Made by a program: the position numbers and the translations under genes
The notes under the pieces: generated by a model
What the model saw: the letters and a program-made list of their open reading frames with translations, nothing else
Database searches by the model: none
What the model was told of the DNA's origin: nothing
Shown here: in pieces, positions 1 to 10,517 of the stretch
Layout: each line of letters begins with the position of its first letter
How positions within the stretch are numbered: the first letter of the stretch is position 1
NCBI GenBank assembly: GCA_036320915.1
Contig: JAXBDG010000014.1
Span: 124,001 to 188,000 of the forward strand
DNA: 64,000 nucleotides
Direction of reading: 5' to 3'
Source of the DNA: Linnemannia elongata
Taxonomy: Eukaryota; Mortierellomycota; Mortierellomycetes; Mortierellales; Mortierellaceae

Positions 1-97
1 TGAAACAGGCATAAGAGTTAGCACATCAAGTTTGTTATCATAAACAGGCTCAAACAGAAAGAACTAGCCAGCGAAACACATAAACGAGGAGACTTAC

Positions 98-1192
98 TGT
101 CGTAGGGGATGGGGTTGAGGGTGGTGGGGATGTTGTGCTTGATGGAGACGAAGCGGGCCTCACGGGGCATGGCGGGCTGTCTCTTCAAGTTAACCTTGAC
201 ACCATCGGTCTTGGCCTGCAACTTGGCGGCGGCGTTCTCCTTGACGCGACGCAAGAAGTCATCACGGCACTTGGAGTGCTTGATGTGCTCGATGCGGATG
301 TTGACGCGCTTCTCGAGGAAACGGTTGCCGACCTTCTTGTTGATGATGATACCAACAGCGGACTTGGTCACGTTGTAGATGATACCAGTGCGTCTATAGT
401 AGCGAGGGGAGGGAATAGGTCCGGTTAGTATCTGATAACAACGCCTTTGGTCCTATTGTGTGTGTGAGGTGCGTGGCAGCACAAGGTTGCAAAGTGCCGA
501 GTTGGGCCATGCTCAGTTGGGAGAGTGTGGTAGGGTTGAAAATAGGGCGAGAGTCCTGCAGCAGCGCTGCTTAGTAATAGTCCCGTCTTCGTTGTTTGTC
601 TGTCCAAGTAGTCAACAGTCGCTCCCAGTAACTGCAAGGTCACACAGGGCGCTGTTATACAGAAACACCACTTAAAAAAAAGACTCTGAAGCAAATCTCG
701 GTCATGACCGGCCATGGGCAAGTTGAATCCCGAATGTCGAATGATCTCAGATCAGGATCAAAGTCTCCCCATGATCCCCACTGATCCTACTGACGGAGCT
801 GATGGACTTCGCACTCAGATCGGGATCTCAAGGTCAAAAGTTTGACCCTGATGTTGCAATGGTTCGGTCTGTTTTCGCAAAGTTCACTGTTTCCTGATTT
901 TTCGGTCCTGTGTCCGTGAAAAAAAGTTGTCGTCCTGTCCTGGCGTTGGTATTAACAGCAGCAACTTGCTGCCTTTGAGGAAAGGCCTTGCGAGGAAAAG
1001 GCGGAAGACATACCCGTGGTAGAACTTGTGGGGCATACCCTTGTGGATGGCACCGTTGGCCTTGATGTCAACGATATCACCGACCTTGTAGGTCTTCAAG
1101 TAGGTGGTAAGCTTGATGGGCATACCATGCTCCCTGAAGTTACGGGCGAACATGTGGCGGGTGCGAGCACGGATACCATAGGAGTGAGGCAT
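98..1192 (-). CDS. RPL21: 60S ribosomal protein eL21 (RPL21), 3' end outside window
   Basis: Structural protein of the large cytosolic ribosomal subunit. Exon 1 (1192 down to 1014) begins [15 protein letters not shown] and ends at KFYHG; exon 2 (393 down to 98) continues [14 protein letters not shown] and runs to LNPIPYD. These are the diagnostic eL21 segments in the correct order. The intron between them (1013 to 394, 620 nt) has a GTATGT donor and a TAG acceptor. Phases fit: 179 nt of exon 1 leave two bases and exon 2 supplies the third. A second donor (GTAAGT at 97 to 92) follows the PIPYD codons, so the last few residues lie in an exon left of the window. The first intron is long for this genome, where most are 70-400 nt. 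The gene is divergent from RPS9. Identity is near certain; only the missing last exon is unknown. Confidence 0.95.
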
Positions 1193-1798
1193 GATGAATC
1201 AATTCTGTTGGTATGTAAAGAGAAGGTGGGGAGGTCCGTATGTGAGTATTTTTTGTTCAAGTCATGGTGCTGGAGGCGAGTGACCGATGTCTGTGTCGGC
1301 ATGGGATTTCATGATGGTTGTGTCCTGGATCATAATCTCTTGTCGCTTGCGAAGGTTGTTGCTGTTGTCGCTGTGTTGATACAAGGTGTGATCATGGATC
1401 CTTTCCCTGTGGACCATGATCAACGCGAATCCCATTGTCTGAAAAAAGTATTATCCCGTACCCTAAGAGGTCAAGAAAGAAAGGAGGGAATCAAAACAAT
1501 CCACGGCCACTCAGACCCTTTACTTTGCAGTTCATGATGAAAAGCAGTCTGATGAAGATTTTCTCAATTTTGATTGGCTCATCCATCCGTTCCACTACTT
1601 TTTCCATCCATCCTCGTCTTTAAAAATAAGCCACCATGGTGGGAACCGGGGTTTACTACCAAATATAGCCAAATATCCCGGTCATTGTTTTGTTTACCAT
1701 TTTCTTAAATTGAATAACATTTCTCTGAACAGTACAAAGGCAACCATCGAGCTGCATCCTAGGCAAGATCCTTCTCTTTCTCTAATCAGTTTTTAGCC
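1193..1798. promoter_or_regulatory. Shared divergent promoter region of eL21 and uS4
   Basis: The gap between the eL21 start codon and the end of the uS4 5' UTR exon is about 600 bp and must hold both promoters. It has an A/T-rich stretch TTTAAAAATAAG near 1619-1630 and a telobox-like ACCCTAAG near 1459, a motif type often seen near ribosomal protein genes. I see no canonical TATAAA close to either start. Coordinated transcription of the two ribosomal protein genes is inference from their arrangement. Confidence 0.5.
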
Positions 1799-2728
1799 AG
1801 TAAGTACCTTGCCACCAAGGAACAATCAACACAGCAACATCCACAGCAACACATCGACTCTACCGACCACCGGCAGTAACTACTACAACTCATAACAACA
1901 AGAATCCTCCACTTCTACTTCAATAACGACAACTACAACCACCCTTCCCACAACCATGTCTGGAACCTAAAGTCATCTTTAACCCGTCTTCTCAACCAAC
2001 CAAGTTTATGTTAACTGCAAGTCAACCTTCACGACCAATCGGCATACGGATATACAAACACTGAGTCGTGCCGCAGCACCTCGGCCTTTCTTACACGACC
2101 CCGGAACCAACCGCCTAACTCCTCCCTCACGTTCACCTTGCCCTTTATAGTGCCTTCCGGAGCTCCCAAGAACTGCTCAAAGACCTACAAGGTTCCCCGT
2201 CGTCCCTTCGAGGCCGCCCGTCTCGACCAGGAGTTGAAGCTCGTTGGAGAGTACGGTCTCCGCAACAAGCGCGAGATCTGGCGCATTGGTTTCACCTTGT
2301 CCAACATCCGTCGTGCTGCCCGTGAGCTCTTGACTCTTGAGGACAAGGACCCCCGCCGCCTCTTCGAGGGTAACGCATTGATTCGCCGCTTGGTGCGCAT
2401 CGGTGTCTTGGACGAGGACAAGATGAAGTTGGATTACGTCTTGGCCTTGAAGATCGAGGATTTCTTGGAGCGTCGCCTCCAGACCCAGGTCTTCAAGCTC
2501 GGTCTTGCCAAGTCCATCCACCACGCCCGTGTCTTGATCCGTCAGCGTCACATCCGCGTCGGTAAGCAGGTCGTCGACATCCCCTCGTTCGTTGTCCGTC
2601 TCGACTCCCAGAAGCACATCGACTTCTCCCTCACCTCTCCCTACGGTGGTGGACGTGCCGGTCGTGTCAAGAGAAAGCGCGCTGCCGCTGCTGCCTCCAA
2701 GGGCGAGGAGGAGGAGGATGAGGAGTAA
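1799..2728 (+). CDS. RPS9: 40S ribosomal protein uS4 (RPS9), start codon split by an intron
   Basis: Small-subunit ribosomal protein. The main exon (2151-2728) encodes the whole conserved body: [20 protein letters not shown], the S4 RNA-binding segment [15 protein letters not shown], and the acidic C-terminus EEEEDEE. The frame has no ATG before the conserved body. The open frame begins only at a TTG (2138). A strong acceptor (CCTTTATAG, ending 2150) precedes TG-CCT-TCC, with a CTAAC branch-point match near 2115. Upstream, a GTAAGT donor begins at 1800 after CCA. Joining 1799 to 2151 makes CC-ATG-CCT, giving [14 protein letters not shown], a good match to the family N-terminus (yeast has MPRAPRTYSKTY). 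The coding length is then 579 nt, 192 residues, the usual size. The donor choice is my reading of the best consensus; the body is certain. Confidence 0.9.
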
Positions 2729-3505
2729 ATTATGCTCTTCTCTAGCCTTTTTTTGCACACCATTAAAACAACCAACTCTCAACCACACATCCACCTGTTG
2801 TCTAGGAGACACTTTGTTTTGTATCTTCTTGTTCATCCGCTTTCGCTCATTGTCATTACGATCTACGTTAACTTGACTGTTCGAAGGATCCTTTGGGGAT
2901 ACTCATGAACAAAATGGCCTCAATATCGCAATGTTATTATGGATAACCAAATGTTTCCTTTGGACTAGTGCTTGACGTATTTAAGAAATACCTGTCTGGT
3001 CGTGCTCAGGTACCACTACTTGAGAAATTAGTTACCATCCTCACTCTGATCCCTCCTTGTCTTCTGTCCCAACCAGCAAATGCTCAGCTCAGTCATTGGC
3101 TCTGAGAAGATGGACAGTAGTCTACCATCCTCCCCATCTACATGCTCGCATGAATATCTCTCAGCGCCCTCTTATCCAAATATGTGGGCCAAAGCTTGCC
3201 TGATGGTATAAGGATTGGAAGATTCCATTTGTCCGGCCAGTCCATCATGTACCCCCTTTCGTCACAGCCCCTCACTTGTGGCGAGGTTCTTATTATTTTC
3301 CTCCTTCTTCCCCTTCTTTCCCTTCTTTCCCTTTCTTTCTTACCTCTCCTTCCATCTTCATCCACCCTCTTTTCCTCCTCTTCCTCTCATACATTCACTC
3401 CTTTCCAGCAGCAGCAGCGGCAGCAGCAGTACTTCCCATCACAACATACCTCTCGCACCAACTCTTTCCTCTCTCCCCCCGTTTCGCACGCTCAGACGCA
3501 TCACA
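2729..3505. other. Intergenic: RPS9 3' UTR and pyrimidine-rich leader
   Basis: After the RPS9 stop the sequence is unremarkable A/T-rich 3' flank to about 3130. From about 3290 to 3490 the plus strand is almost pure C/T with a short CAG run (3408-3430), typical of fungal 5' leaders just before a start codon. No gene, RNA or repeat was recognised. Confidence 0.5.
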
Positions 3506-5709
3506 ATGTTACAAGAGGATAATCCTCAAGAGCACGTTCAAGCAATTCGCTCTGTCGATAAGAGCATCCGACCCAATGCCGTTACCCCCGCCACACCCGA
3601 CGAGATATATCATGTCGACACTCACCCCGACCCCGAGACGCAGAAAGAAATTGTTCTCTGGGACGATATCCTCCAGGCGTTTGGTAACGCAGTGCAAGTT
3701 CGACACAAAACGAGAGTGGTGCCGTTTTTAAAGGGGAGGGACTTTACGATGTATATATACAATGGAGGCACTTTTTAGTGCATATGTTGTGTATTTATGG
3801 ATGACAAAGAGTAAAACACTCACGTTTTTTTCTTTTTGGCAATGAACCTAGTCTTTTGCCTCGCAGGATTGCCGCCATGCCGGACATTGTCCTGGACGTG
3901 ATTGTGGATACTCCTGCAACAGACGCATGGAACGCTCCTGTCCAAGTCCAACAGTTGGATCCGCCCCCAGTGCCACCGCCAACGTATGAGAGCTCAATGG
4001 AGGCTAACATTGCCTCCTCTTGGATCGTCTCTACTACATCCAGCCCTTCGTCAACATTCAGTGCTCCTCCTGCCGCAATATCCACTGCCGGAAGCACTTC
4101 AATTAACGACCTTGACGAGACACTGATGGCCAATCTCTCTCTGTTCAACGGACCGCATGCATCCCCGCCGGCTCGACATCAGCAAACGGTATTGGACGGC
4201 CAACCACCAACCACCGAAAATCTCCCAGCCCCCTCACATCCGAACAGTGACAACGAAACTCAGCAGCGTGCAGTCCAGAGCGCATCGGCCGACTCATCCC
4301 CTGAGATGGAATGGGCCCATGTGATGGTCAGTGCCTGCTTTGCAGACAAGTACACCCAGGTCGGGCTTGGTGATATGTACAGGGACGGCAAGGGGTTCGA
4401 ACAAGATTATCAGGCCGCCATGGAATGGTATCTCAAGGCTGCCGCTCAAGGACATGCAGAAGCGCAGTACAACATTGGCAAACTCTACTATTATGGACAA
4501 GGCGTCCGGCGAGACTACGCACAGGCTATGGATTGGTGCCTCATGGCCGCTAACCAAGGGCATGTTCACTCGCAGAACAAAGTTGGGTACCTCTACGACA
4601 ACGGCGAAGGTGTTCCCCAAGACTACGCACAGGCGATGGCTTGGTACCTCAAGGCTGCGGAACAGGGACATGCTCCCTCGCAATACAACATTGGGTGTCT
4701 CTACGACGACGGCGATGGCGTTCCCCAAGACCATGCAAAAGCGATGGAATGGTACCTCAAGGCCGCCCAGCAAGGACATGTCGGTTCTCAATTCAGCATC
4801 GCCATTCTCTACTGCTACGGCGATGGCATTCCCCACGACTATGCACAAGCGATGGAATGGTACCTCAAGGCCGCTAATCAAGGACATGCCCAGTCTCAGC
4901 ACAACATCGGCTTTCTCTACGAGAATGGCCGAGGTGTTCCCCAAGACTATGCACAAGCAATGGAATGATACCTCAAGGCCGCTAACCAAGGACACGCCGC
5001 CTCACAGCACAGCATCGGCGTCTCCTACGTGTATGGTCGAGGTGTGCCTGTGGACTACAAACAAGCGATGGACTGGCTCCGCAAGGCCGCCCAGCAAGGA
5101 TATGCCAGTTCTCAATTCAGCATCGGTTTTCTCTACTGCGAAGGCAAAGGCGTTCCCCAAGACAGTGCACAAGCAATGGAATGGTTCCTCAAGGCCGTTA
5201 ATCAAGGACACGCCACCTCACAACACTTCGTTGGCGCCTACTACATGTATGGCCAAGATGCACCTCTGGACTACAAACAGGCGATGGATTGGTTCCTCAA
5301 GGCTGCGGAACAGGGATATGCTCCCTCGCAAAACATCTTTGGGTATCTCTACGACGAAGGCGATGGCGTTCCCCAAGACCATGCAAAAGCGATGGAATGG
5401 TACCTCAAGGCCGCTCAGCAAGGAGATGCCAGTTCTCAATGCAGCATCGGTCTTCTCTACAACCACGGTCGAGGTGTTCCCCAGGACTTTGCCCAAGCGA
5501 TGGATTGGTACGTCAAATCTGCCAAGCATGACGACAACACTGCTCAATTCAACATCGGTCTACTTTATAACAACGGTCAAGGTGTTCCCCAGGATTATAC
5601 AAAGGCCGCAGAGTGGTTCTCTAAGGCTGCCGACCGAGGGCATGATGGCGCCAAGAGAGAATTGGAGGCCTTGAAGAATAAGGGTGTTGCTGTTAACTTG
5701 AAAAAATAA
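3506..5709 (+). pseudogene. Sel1-like repeat (HCP-type) protein gene with in-frame TGA
   Basis: Exon 1 (3506-3750) encodes MLQEDNPQEHVQ and the segment IVLWDDILQAF. Intron 3751-3851 has a GTATAT donor and CCTAG acceptor. Exon 2 (3852 on) encodes RRIAAMPDIVLDV, a proline/serine-rich linker, then 12 tandem Sel1-like repeats of 36 residues (pattern AxxNIGxLYxxGxGVPQDYxxAMEWYLKAAxQGH). Such alpha-helical solenoids usually act as scaffolds. The reading frame is interrupted once: codon 4966-4968 is TGA where other repeats have TGG (the W of AMEWYLKAA). The frame then continues without a shift through six more repeats to TAA at 5707-5709. The intact frame would be 700 residues; translation as written stops after 453. 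One nonsense change without other damage suggests a young pseudogene, a truncated but functional protein, readthrough, or a sequencing error. The paralogue-like N-terminus is familiar from Mortierella proteins (from memory, unverified). Confidence 0.8.
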
Positions 5710-6545
5710 AATTGAGAAATGAATAATCCATGTCGATTCATCGAGTTCAGGTGCCAGTAGGGCTCCTAACCGAAGTGATTGAACCCTATATCGATTTCGA
5801 TTCGAATAAAGTGAACTTGAATCCGATTCGAACCATCATTAAACATGAGACCAAGAGAGGGCTGCAAGAGCGTCCTTAGTCCTTGATAAGGCCAAGTGTT
5901 ACCGAGTAGAGAATTTTTTTTAATCCCCACATTCCTCCTACGACAAACGAAGACGGTACAACACCCATCAAGTTCACTCAACTTCAGTTACCCATCAGGC
6001 CGGCATTTTTGCTATCAATGAGCACAAGGCCAAACTTTAACGACAAGTGGTATATATTCGTCTTCACGCACGAGCAACTCTAGGAGGCGCTCTGGAGCAA
6101 GACTCCAGGAAAGGTAAGTGCGAGACTCCATCAAAAAAAACATTGACTGGTGACGGGTGGGGAACGGGGTGAAAAAAAAGAAATTAAGTTTTTTGATAGC
6201 CGAGAGCGATGGTGGGTGCGAGAAAAAAAATTGCCAATGTCGAAGAGGTGTGAGCAGCGCGAGAAAAAAAAATTGCAATCTCGAGAGGGACAGTTGGGAG
6301 TGTGAGGGCTGTGGAGGTTTTTTTCCAGTTGAGGAGTGATGGTCCATCCTCTCTCACACTCCATCGTTGCTTGGTTCTGGAAAGGTCATCCTGCCTTACC
6401 TTGACTCAGGTTCGCAACACGTTCTTCCTCACCTACTCTGTCTAATTGATCATGGTGGCACAAAGAAAATTTCAAGGGGCACCTTAGAAAAAATTCAAGG
6501 GTATGGTAACAAAACTAAGCGTCTGTCCTCCTTGGGATGCCGTTG
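5710..6545. other. Intergenic with possible gene remnant
   Basis: No intact gene. Around 6030-6110 the plus strand reads as a short protein-like stretch (NFNDKWYIFVFTHEQL, then a TAG, then EALWSKTPGK followed by a GTAAGT donor), which may be debris of a lost exon. Short A runs follow at 6170-6270. Weak similarity to 25S rRNA begins near 6465 and becomes clear at 6546. Confidence 0.3.
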
Positions 6546-6585
6546 TCTAACTGGCTTGTGGCAGTCAGGCGTTCATAGCGATGGT
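6546..6585 (+). pseudogene. 25S rRNA fragment (domain V scrap)
   Basis: About 36 bases match the conserved eukaryotic large-subunit rRNA segment AACTGGCTTGTGGCAGTC-AAGCGTTCATAGCGA with one or two differences. The preceding 80 bases (from about 6465, AATTTCAAGGGGCACC) look like a badly decayed copy of the rRNA sequence that normally lies just upstream (AATTTCAGGCTAGAGGTGCC). The fragment is far too short to be an rRNA gene. It is the same piece of 25S seen in four other places near the right end of the window. Confidence 0.7.
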
Positions 6586-7484
6586 GTGGCTTATGTATGT
6601 TGGCAATGTGCTCCAGAGCAACGAGGGTCTCGAGTCCGCAGGGAATGATGTTCGGCCTGTGTGATAGTGCCTAAACCTGAAAGCTCAACGTGAGGCGCGC
6701 ACGCAACATGTATTGTACATTTCCATGGTTCAATTATTGACCATTGGTAAACAAAAGGGCGAGAGTCTTTGTTTATAGTGACCCCAGGGGGTAAGGTAAG
6801 TGGATATGAGAGCCTTTTCTCTCTGTGATTGTCTACAATGTTGAAGACGCTTTCTGCCCGGACAACGTTGTAGTTTACAAATGATGAAACGTGTCGAAAC
6901 CCCTTCCTCCTCGTCCTAATAGCGAAACCCTCGCCCGATTCGAGCAAAGTCCAGTTGGACGCTTTTTTGACAACCAAAAACGACTTTTCTGCCCTTTCGC
7001 CCTCCTTTCTTCACTTTGCTGTCAACAAAGATGCATCGTAAATGAATGTTAATCTGGAGAAAATCTATTCATAGTTCATTCAAAGGCTCTCAAAGAAAGA
7101 ACAAAAACGAATGGCTTCCCGGAAGGTTGCTTCAATAGATGGCGTTCACATGGCGACAGTAGCGAGGGTGGTGTTCATTTGGTCAAAGCAAAAATGTCTG
7201 TATGCGCGTTTATTTTCTTTTCTTTTCACCGTGGAAAAACGGTGAGTAGTGCAAATTGCTCAATGCTTCCATGCTGTAAAATTCAAGGCTCAAGGGGGAG
7301 AAGCTTAACAACATCTAGCATTCGCCTTGATGCAAGTGAAATGAAATTTTTGAGCCCGACTGTGGCGAAGAAGATTCCACTCTTCAATGACAATGGTCGA
7401 CTCTTCCATGACAATGGTGTTCGAACGTACTTATAACATAGTATATAGACGTTAGAACCCAAAGGAAAGAAAAAACAACGTTCG
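6586..7484. other. Intergenic upstream of the 7616 gene
   Basis: About 900 bp with no recognisable gene or repeat. Scattered short open frames have no protein-like composition. It separates the rRNA scrap from the TATA box of the next gene. Confidence 0.4.
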
Positions 7485-7492
7485 TATATAAA
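7485..7492 (+). promoter_or_regulatory. TATA box of the 7616 gene
   Basis: TATATAAA lies 124 bp before the start codon, followed by a C/T-rich leader and an A tract just before ATG, the usual order in this window. No upstream exon with a signal peptide fits between the TATA box and the ATG. Confidence 0.55.
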
Positions 7493-7615
7493 CTTCTGTT
7501 TTGTACTCCGTTTCCCCTCATCTTCTCAACTCCATCTCCACTCTCTATCATCTTTTATCAACTCTGCACCTATTCCCCCTCTCCGTAGTTTTAAAACAAA
7601 AAAAAAAAAGTCCTC

Positions 7616-9094
7616 ATGGGTCAACTCACAGTTAACTGTTTCGCTGAAGGAGCGAGCAACACGCTCTATGCCTTTGCGTTTGGTTATGACCTCTCCGCCA
7701 AGACTGGTGATGGCGCCGTGGCGATCTTATTACAATCCAATTCCTCCCCTTCCACCCCAGACGCTTTGACTTGGCAAGTCGTGAGCACAATCAGCAAAAG
7801 TGAGCTCTTTTCGTTTATGAACAACTCAGACATTCGATGCACTGCCGATCCAAGTGGCGGGTTTCTCGTGATATCCCAGGATGCCTTTGCCTTGGGGTCC
7901 TCTAACGGGCGTCCAGGAGGATTCCGTTATGACCCCAATTTAACAACATCTTCGACCACGACTACGGGAAAGGGTGGATGGGTCAATGTTGATAGTCCCC
8001 TCAGTTATTCCTGGACCGATATTTCTGTAGGAGGGGATTTCTTTTCCCTGACGGCAGGTAGCCCCAACAGTTATAATTTTTACCAAGCCTACATCCACAA
8101 CGGTTTTGGGAACTCACTCACCATTGGCATGCTGAACAAAGCAGTGACGCCCAATATGTTGGTGAGCACGAACACAACATGGTCTCTCGGGGTACGTAAA
8201 CCATACACTCCGCAAAATCCTGAATGAATGGCGAAGTATCTTGGCCAGGTAGCCTTTTGAGACTAATTATTCTTCTTTACTTTACTTTGTTCTTGCAACC
8301 TCCGTTGTCAAATAGTCTTCCGTGACGAGTGTCGACCGCTTGAAATTGAGCGCCACCACAATGTTTATGTGGGGCGCTGGAGCTTCCTCGAACCCTTTGT
8401 TCGGTGTCGCAACCCTTCCTCAGACCGGACCTTTACCAACAACTGGACCTTCGTTAAAACTTGGCAACTATACGACCCCTGTTAAGTGCGCTAGCCCTCA
8501 AGTATATAATGAAAAGCTCTACCAGTACTGTGCAGTTAATGTAAGTTTGACTCCTCAAACCACAAACCCTCCCTCGACGTTCCTCTGAGGCTCTTATCAT
8601 TTTATGTTTCGATGGCTGGAAAAGTCTTTTCTCAACTTGCATTTTCTCTCTTTTTTTCCCCTTCACGCTTTCAGCAAGTCCATGGCCAAACGTACGAAAT
8701 TGACGGCTGGGATGGCACCAAAGCCATGAGTCCCATCAGCATGACTCAATCTCCCACCGACACCATGGACTCACACACCGTCTCGGCTGTGTTTGGCGAT
8801 TCGTCCACAAGTTATATGTTGATCCAGTCTGCTAATATTGCCTCAGCCGGTGCATCCACGGCTCCTGTTCAAGTCAAGGCCTTGGTCCTTTCAGGAACTG
8901 CTGCAGGAACTATTGTGGATGTCCTCAACAATGTCACAGTTTCAGACAATCTCAGTTATCAAGCCAAGCCAGCGAGTCAAACTGGAAGCAATTTGCTTAT
9001 GACTCTGATTATTATTTTTGTTGTCTTGGCTATTTGCGGCGGACTCTGTGGTAGTAACAAGAAGAAAATCAAAGCGATTATCCTTTATGAATGA
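7616..9094 (+). CDS. Hypothetical protein with C-terminal membrane anchor
   Basis: Three exons: 7616-8191, 8316-8540 and 8675-9094, all joined in phase 0, giving 406 residues. Donors are GTACGT and GTAAGT; acceptors are AATAG and TTTCAG. The N-terminus MGQLTVNCFAEGASNTLYAF is not a signal peptide. Most of the protein is rich in S, T, G and N, with beta-strand-like spacing and several N-x-S/T sites (NNS, NLT, NTT, NYT, NVT, NLS). Near the C-terminus SNLLMTLIIIFVVLAICGGL is a clear membrane helix, followed by the basic tail NKKKIKAIILYE. This suggests a type of tail-anchored or surface protein. I do not recognise the family; a beta-propeller-like ectodomain is possible but not shown. A signal-peptide exon was looked for upstream and not found. 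Confidence 0.75.
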
Positions 9095-9335
9095 AAGTAA
9101 TCGCCACAAAAAAATTCGCGATATCAAGTTTCCGTGGGAATAGGAGGGCAGGGATAGAAACAAGGAGAGAGAAATTCACAACAACAACAAAAAAATTGAA
9201 AATGATAATGACAAATAAATGACACTTCAATGACGAGAATCGTAAACGTCTTTCTGGCCTCCTTTAAAGTGACAAAGTTGCCTCTGGTGCTTGATGGTTA
9301 GCGCTTAATGCTGTTATGTATCTCTTATGGCCGAA

Positions 9336-9588
9336 GACATGTCCGACGGCTCATAAACATCGTACGAGATGGGGAGACCCACTTCATGTCTAACATGATG
9401 ATCATTATTTTCTCAGCAAATCCATAGATAAACAAAAAAAAAAATAAATGTAGTACATGGAACCTCACCATCCCCGTAGGAACTTTGCGAGGTAGAAAAG
9501 AAAACGACACTGAAATGGAATGAGATGGGTGGGACATAAAGTGGGTTTCCTCATCTCGTAAAATGTTTATGAGCCGTCGGACAAGTCC
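9336..9588. repeat. Fold-back (inverted-repeat) element, MITE-like
   Basis: The 55-bp segment 9336-9390 (begins GACATGTCCGACGGCTCATA) reappears inverted at 9533-9588 with about six mismatches. The two arms enclose about 140 bp of unrelated A/T-rich sequence. Weaker complementarity continues outward on both sides to about 9312 and 9620. The structure is typical of a small non-autonomous DNA element; no transposase is present. I could not fix the outer ends or a target duplication. It lies between two convergent genes, just past the stop codon of the minus-strand gene at 9720. Confidence 0.65.
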
Positions 9589-9719
9589 TTGTCGGAAAGA
9601 GACACTATACATTCCTGTGACAATTGGCAATCCTGGTCGTGTTATGAGCGCAGTCGACTCACTAGATGTTGTTCGTAACACATATATTCAGCATTTTATT
9701 TTGCCATGTGTCATTTCTT

Positions 9720-10262
9720 TCACAGGTCGTGATAAAAAAGCGTCCTGTCAACGTTTAGTGACTGAGAACTGGTGCGGCCGAACGCTGCATCAATCTTCTG
9801 CTGTTCTGCATCAATCAAATGCGCATTGTCTGTCTTGATAAATTTTGCGTAAACATCGTTTATGTCAGATGCAATAAGACCGTTTTGGGACATAAGCCTA
9901 AGCAGGCGTTGTAGCCAAGCCTGGCAGTTACCGTCTTCTCCAGTCATGAAAAATTTGTTGGTTATATCGCCTGCCAACTCTGCAATCTGGTTGCGCACAC
10001 CGTGATCAAATACACCAAGCTGAATGGACACTCGATGACCTGCGATGGCGGAATTCATGCGTCCAAGCATCTGGGGGTAAAAGGCATATTTTCCAAGTCC
10101 AGTGAGATGGATCTGTTGCTGTAGGACGGGCGAGTTGTGCCAACCAATATACACATGGCGCTCCTCTAGAATGCTGTTGTTGGCTTCCATGAAAACATGG
10201 ACCTTTTTCAGACCAAGCGTGTCGGGGCACTTATTATATTCTCTTTCGATCCAAGCCGCCAT
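9720..10262 (-). CDS. Hypothetical protein, 180 residues
   Basis: Open frame from ATG at 10262 (MAAWIEREYNKCPDTLGLKK) to TGA at 9722-9720. The composition is that of a folded, soluble protein, with no signal peptide or membrane segment. The same frame stays open upstream without an ATG, back through a likely splice acceptor (TTTTCAG near 10345). A 5' UTR exon ending AACAAG then GTAAAT lies at about 10460, so the leader is probably spliced. The frame just upstream (KLPHSAIYKGPSSIHSALARE) looks protein-like, so a non-obvious upstream start or missed exon is possible. Function is unknown; it resembles uncharacterised proteins I associate with Mortierella, but I cannot name a family. Confidence 0.6.
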   Translation of the reverse strand: MAAWIEREYNKCPDTLGLKKVHVFMEANNSILEERHVYIGWHNSPVLQQQIHLTGLGKYAFYPQMLGRMNSAIAGHRVSIQLGVFDHGVRNQIAELAGDITNKFFMTGEDGNCQAWLQRLLRLMSQNGLIASDINDVYAKFIKTDNAHLIDAEQQKIDAAFGRTSSQSLNVDRTLFYHDL

Positions 10263-10510
10263 TTCGCGAGCGAGTGCGCTGTGAATAGAAGAGGGTCCTT
10301 TGTATATTGCGGAATGAGGTAATTTGACGCGGGGGATGGAAATAAAACTGCTGAAAATAGTTCGCGGGAAAAAGGTGTGAAAGTGAGTTTCAGAAGAATA
10401 TGAAAGACATTCACATTCATAAGTCAACAAGAGAGAAAGCGAGTAAGTGTTATTTACCTTGTTTGTAGACGGAGATTGCTGAAGGCCGAAACGGAGTAAG
10501 ATGGAGTCCG

Positions 10511-10517
10511 TTTTATA
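10511..10517 (-). promoter_or_regulatory. TATA box of the 9720-10262 gene
   Basis: On the minus strand GATATAAAACGG precedes TTCAGCAATCTCC and then ACAAACAAG followed by GTAAAT. A near-identical order (TATATAAA, CAGCA, CTCTCC, ACGAACAAG, GTAAGC) precedes the cysteine-rich secreted gene at 63422. This supports a TATA box, transcription start and 5' UTR intron here. Confidence 0.5.

Noticed and set aside
394..1013. Possible snoRNA inside the first eL21 intron
   Set aside because: The intron is long and has a GATC-rich stretch at 740-840, but I could not find a convincing C/D box pair or H/ACA layout.
2177..2836. 219-codon minus-strand frame opposite RPS9
   Set aside because: It is the antisense shadow of the highly conserved uS4 exon; no motif and no promoter.
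4294..5547. Minus-strand and alternate plus-strand frames over the Sel1 repeats
   Set aside because: Periodic repeats open several frames; only the plus frame gives the Sel1 consensus.
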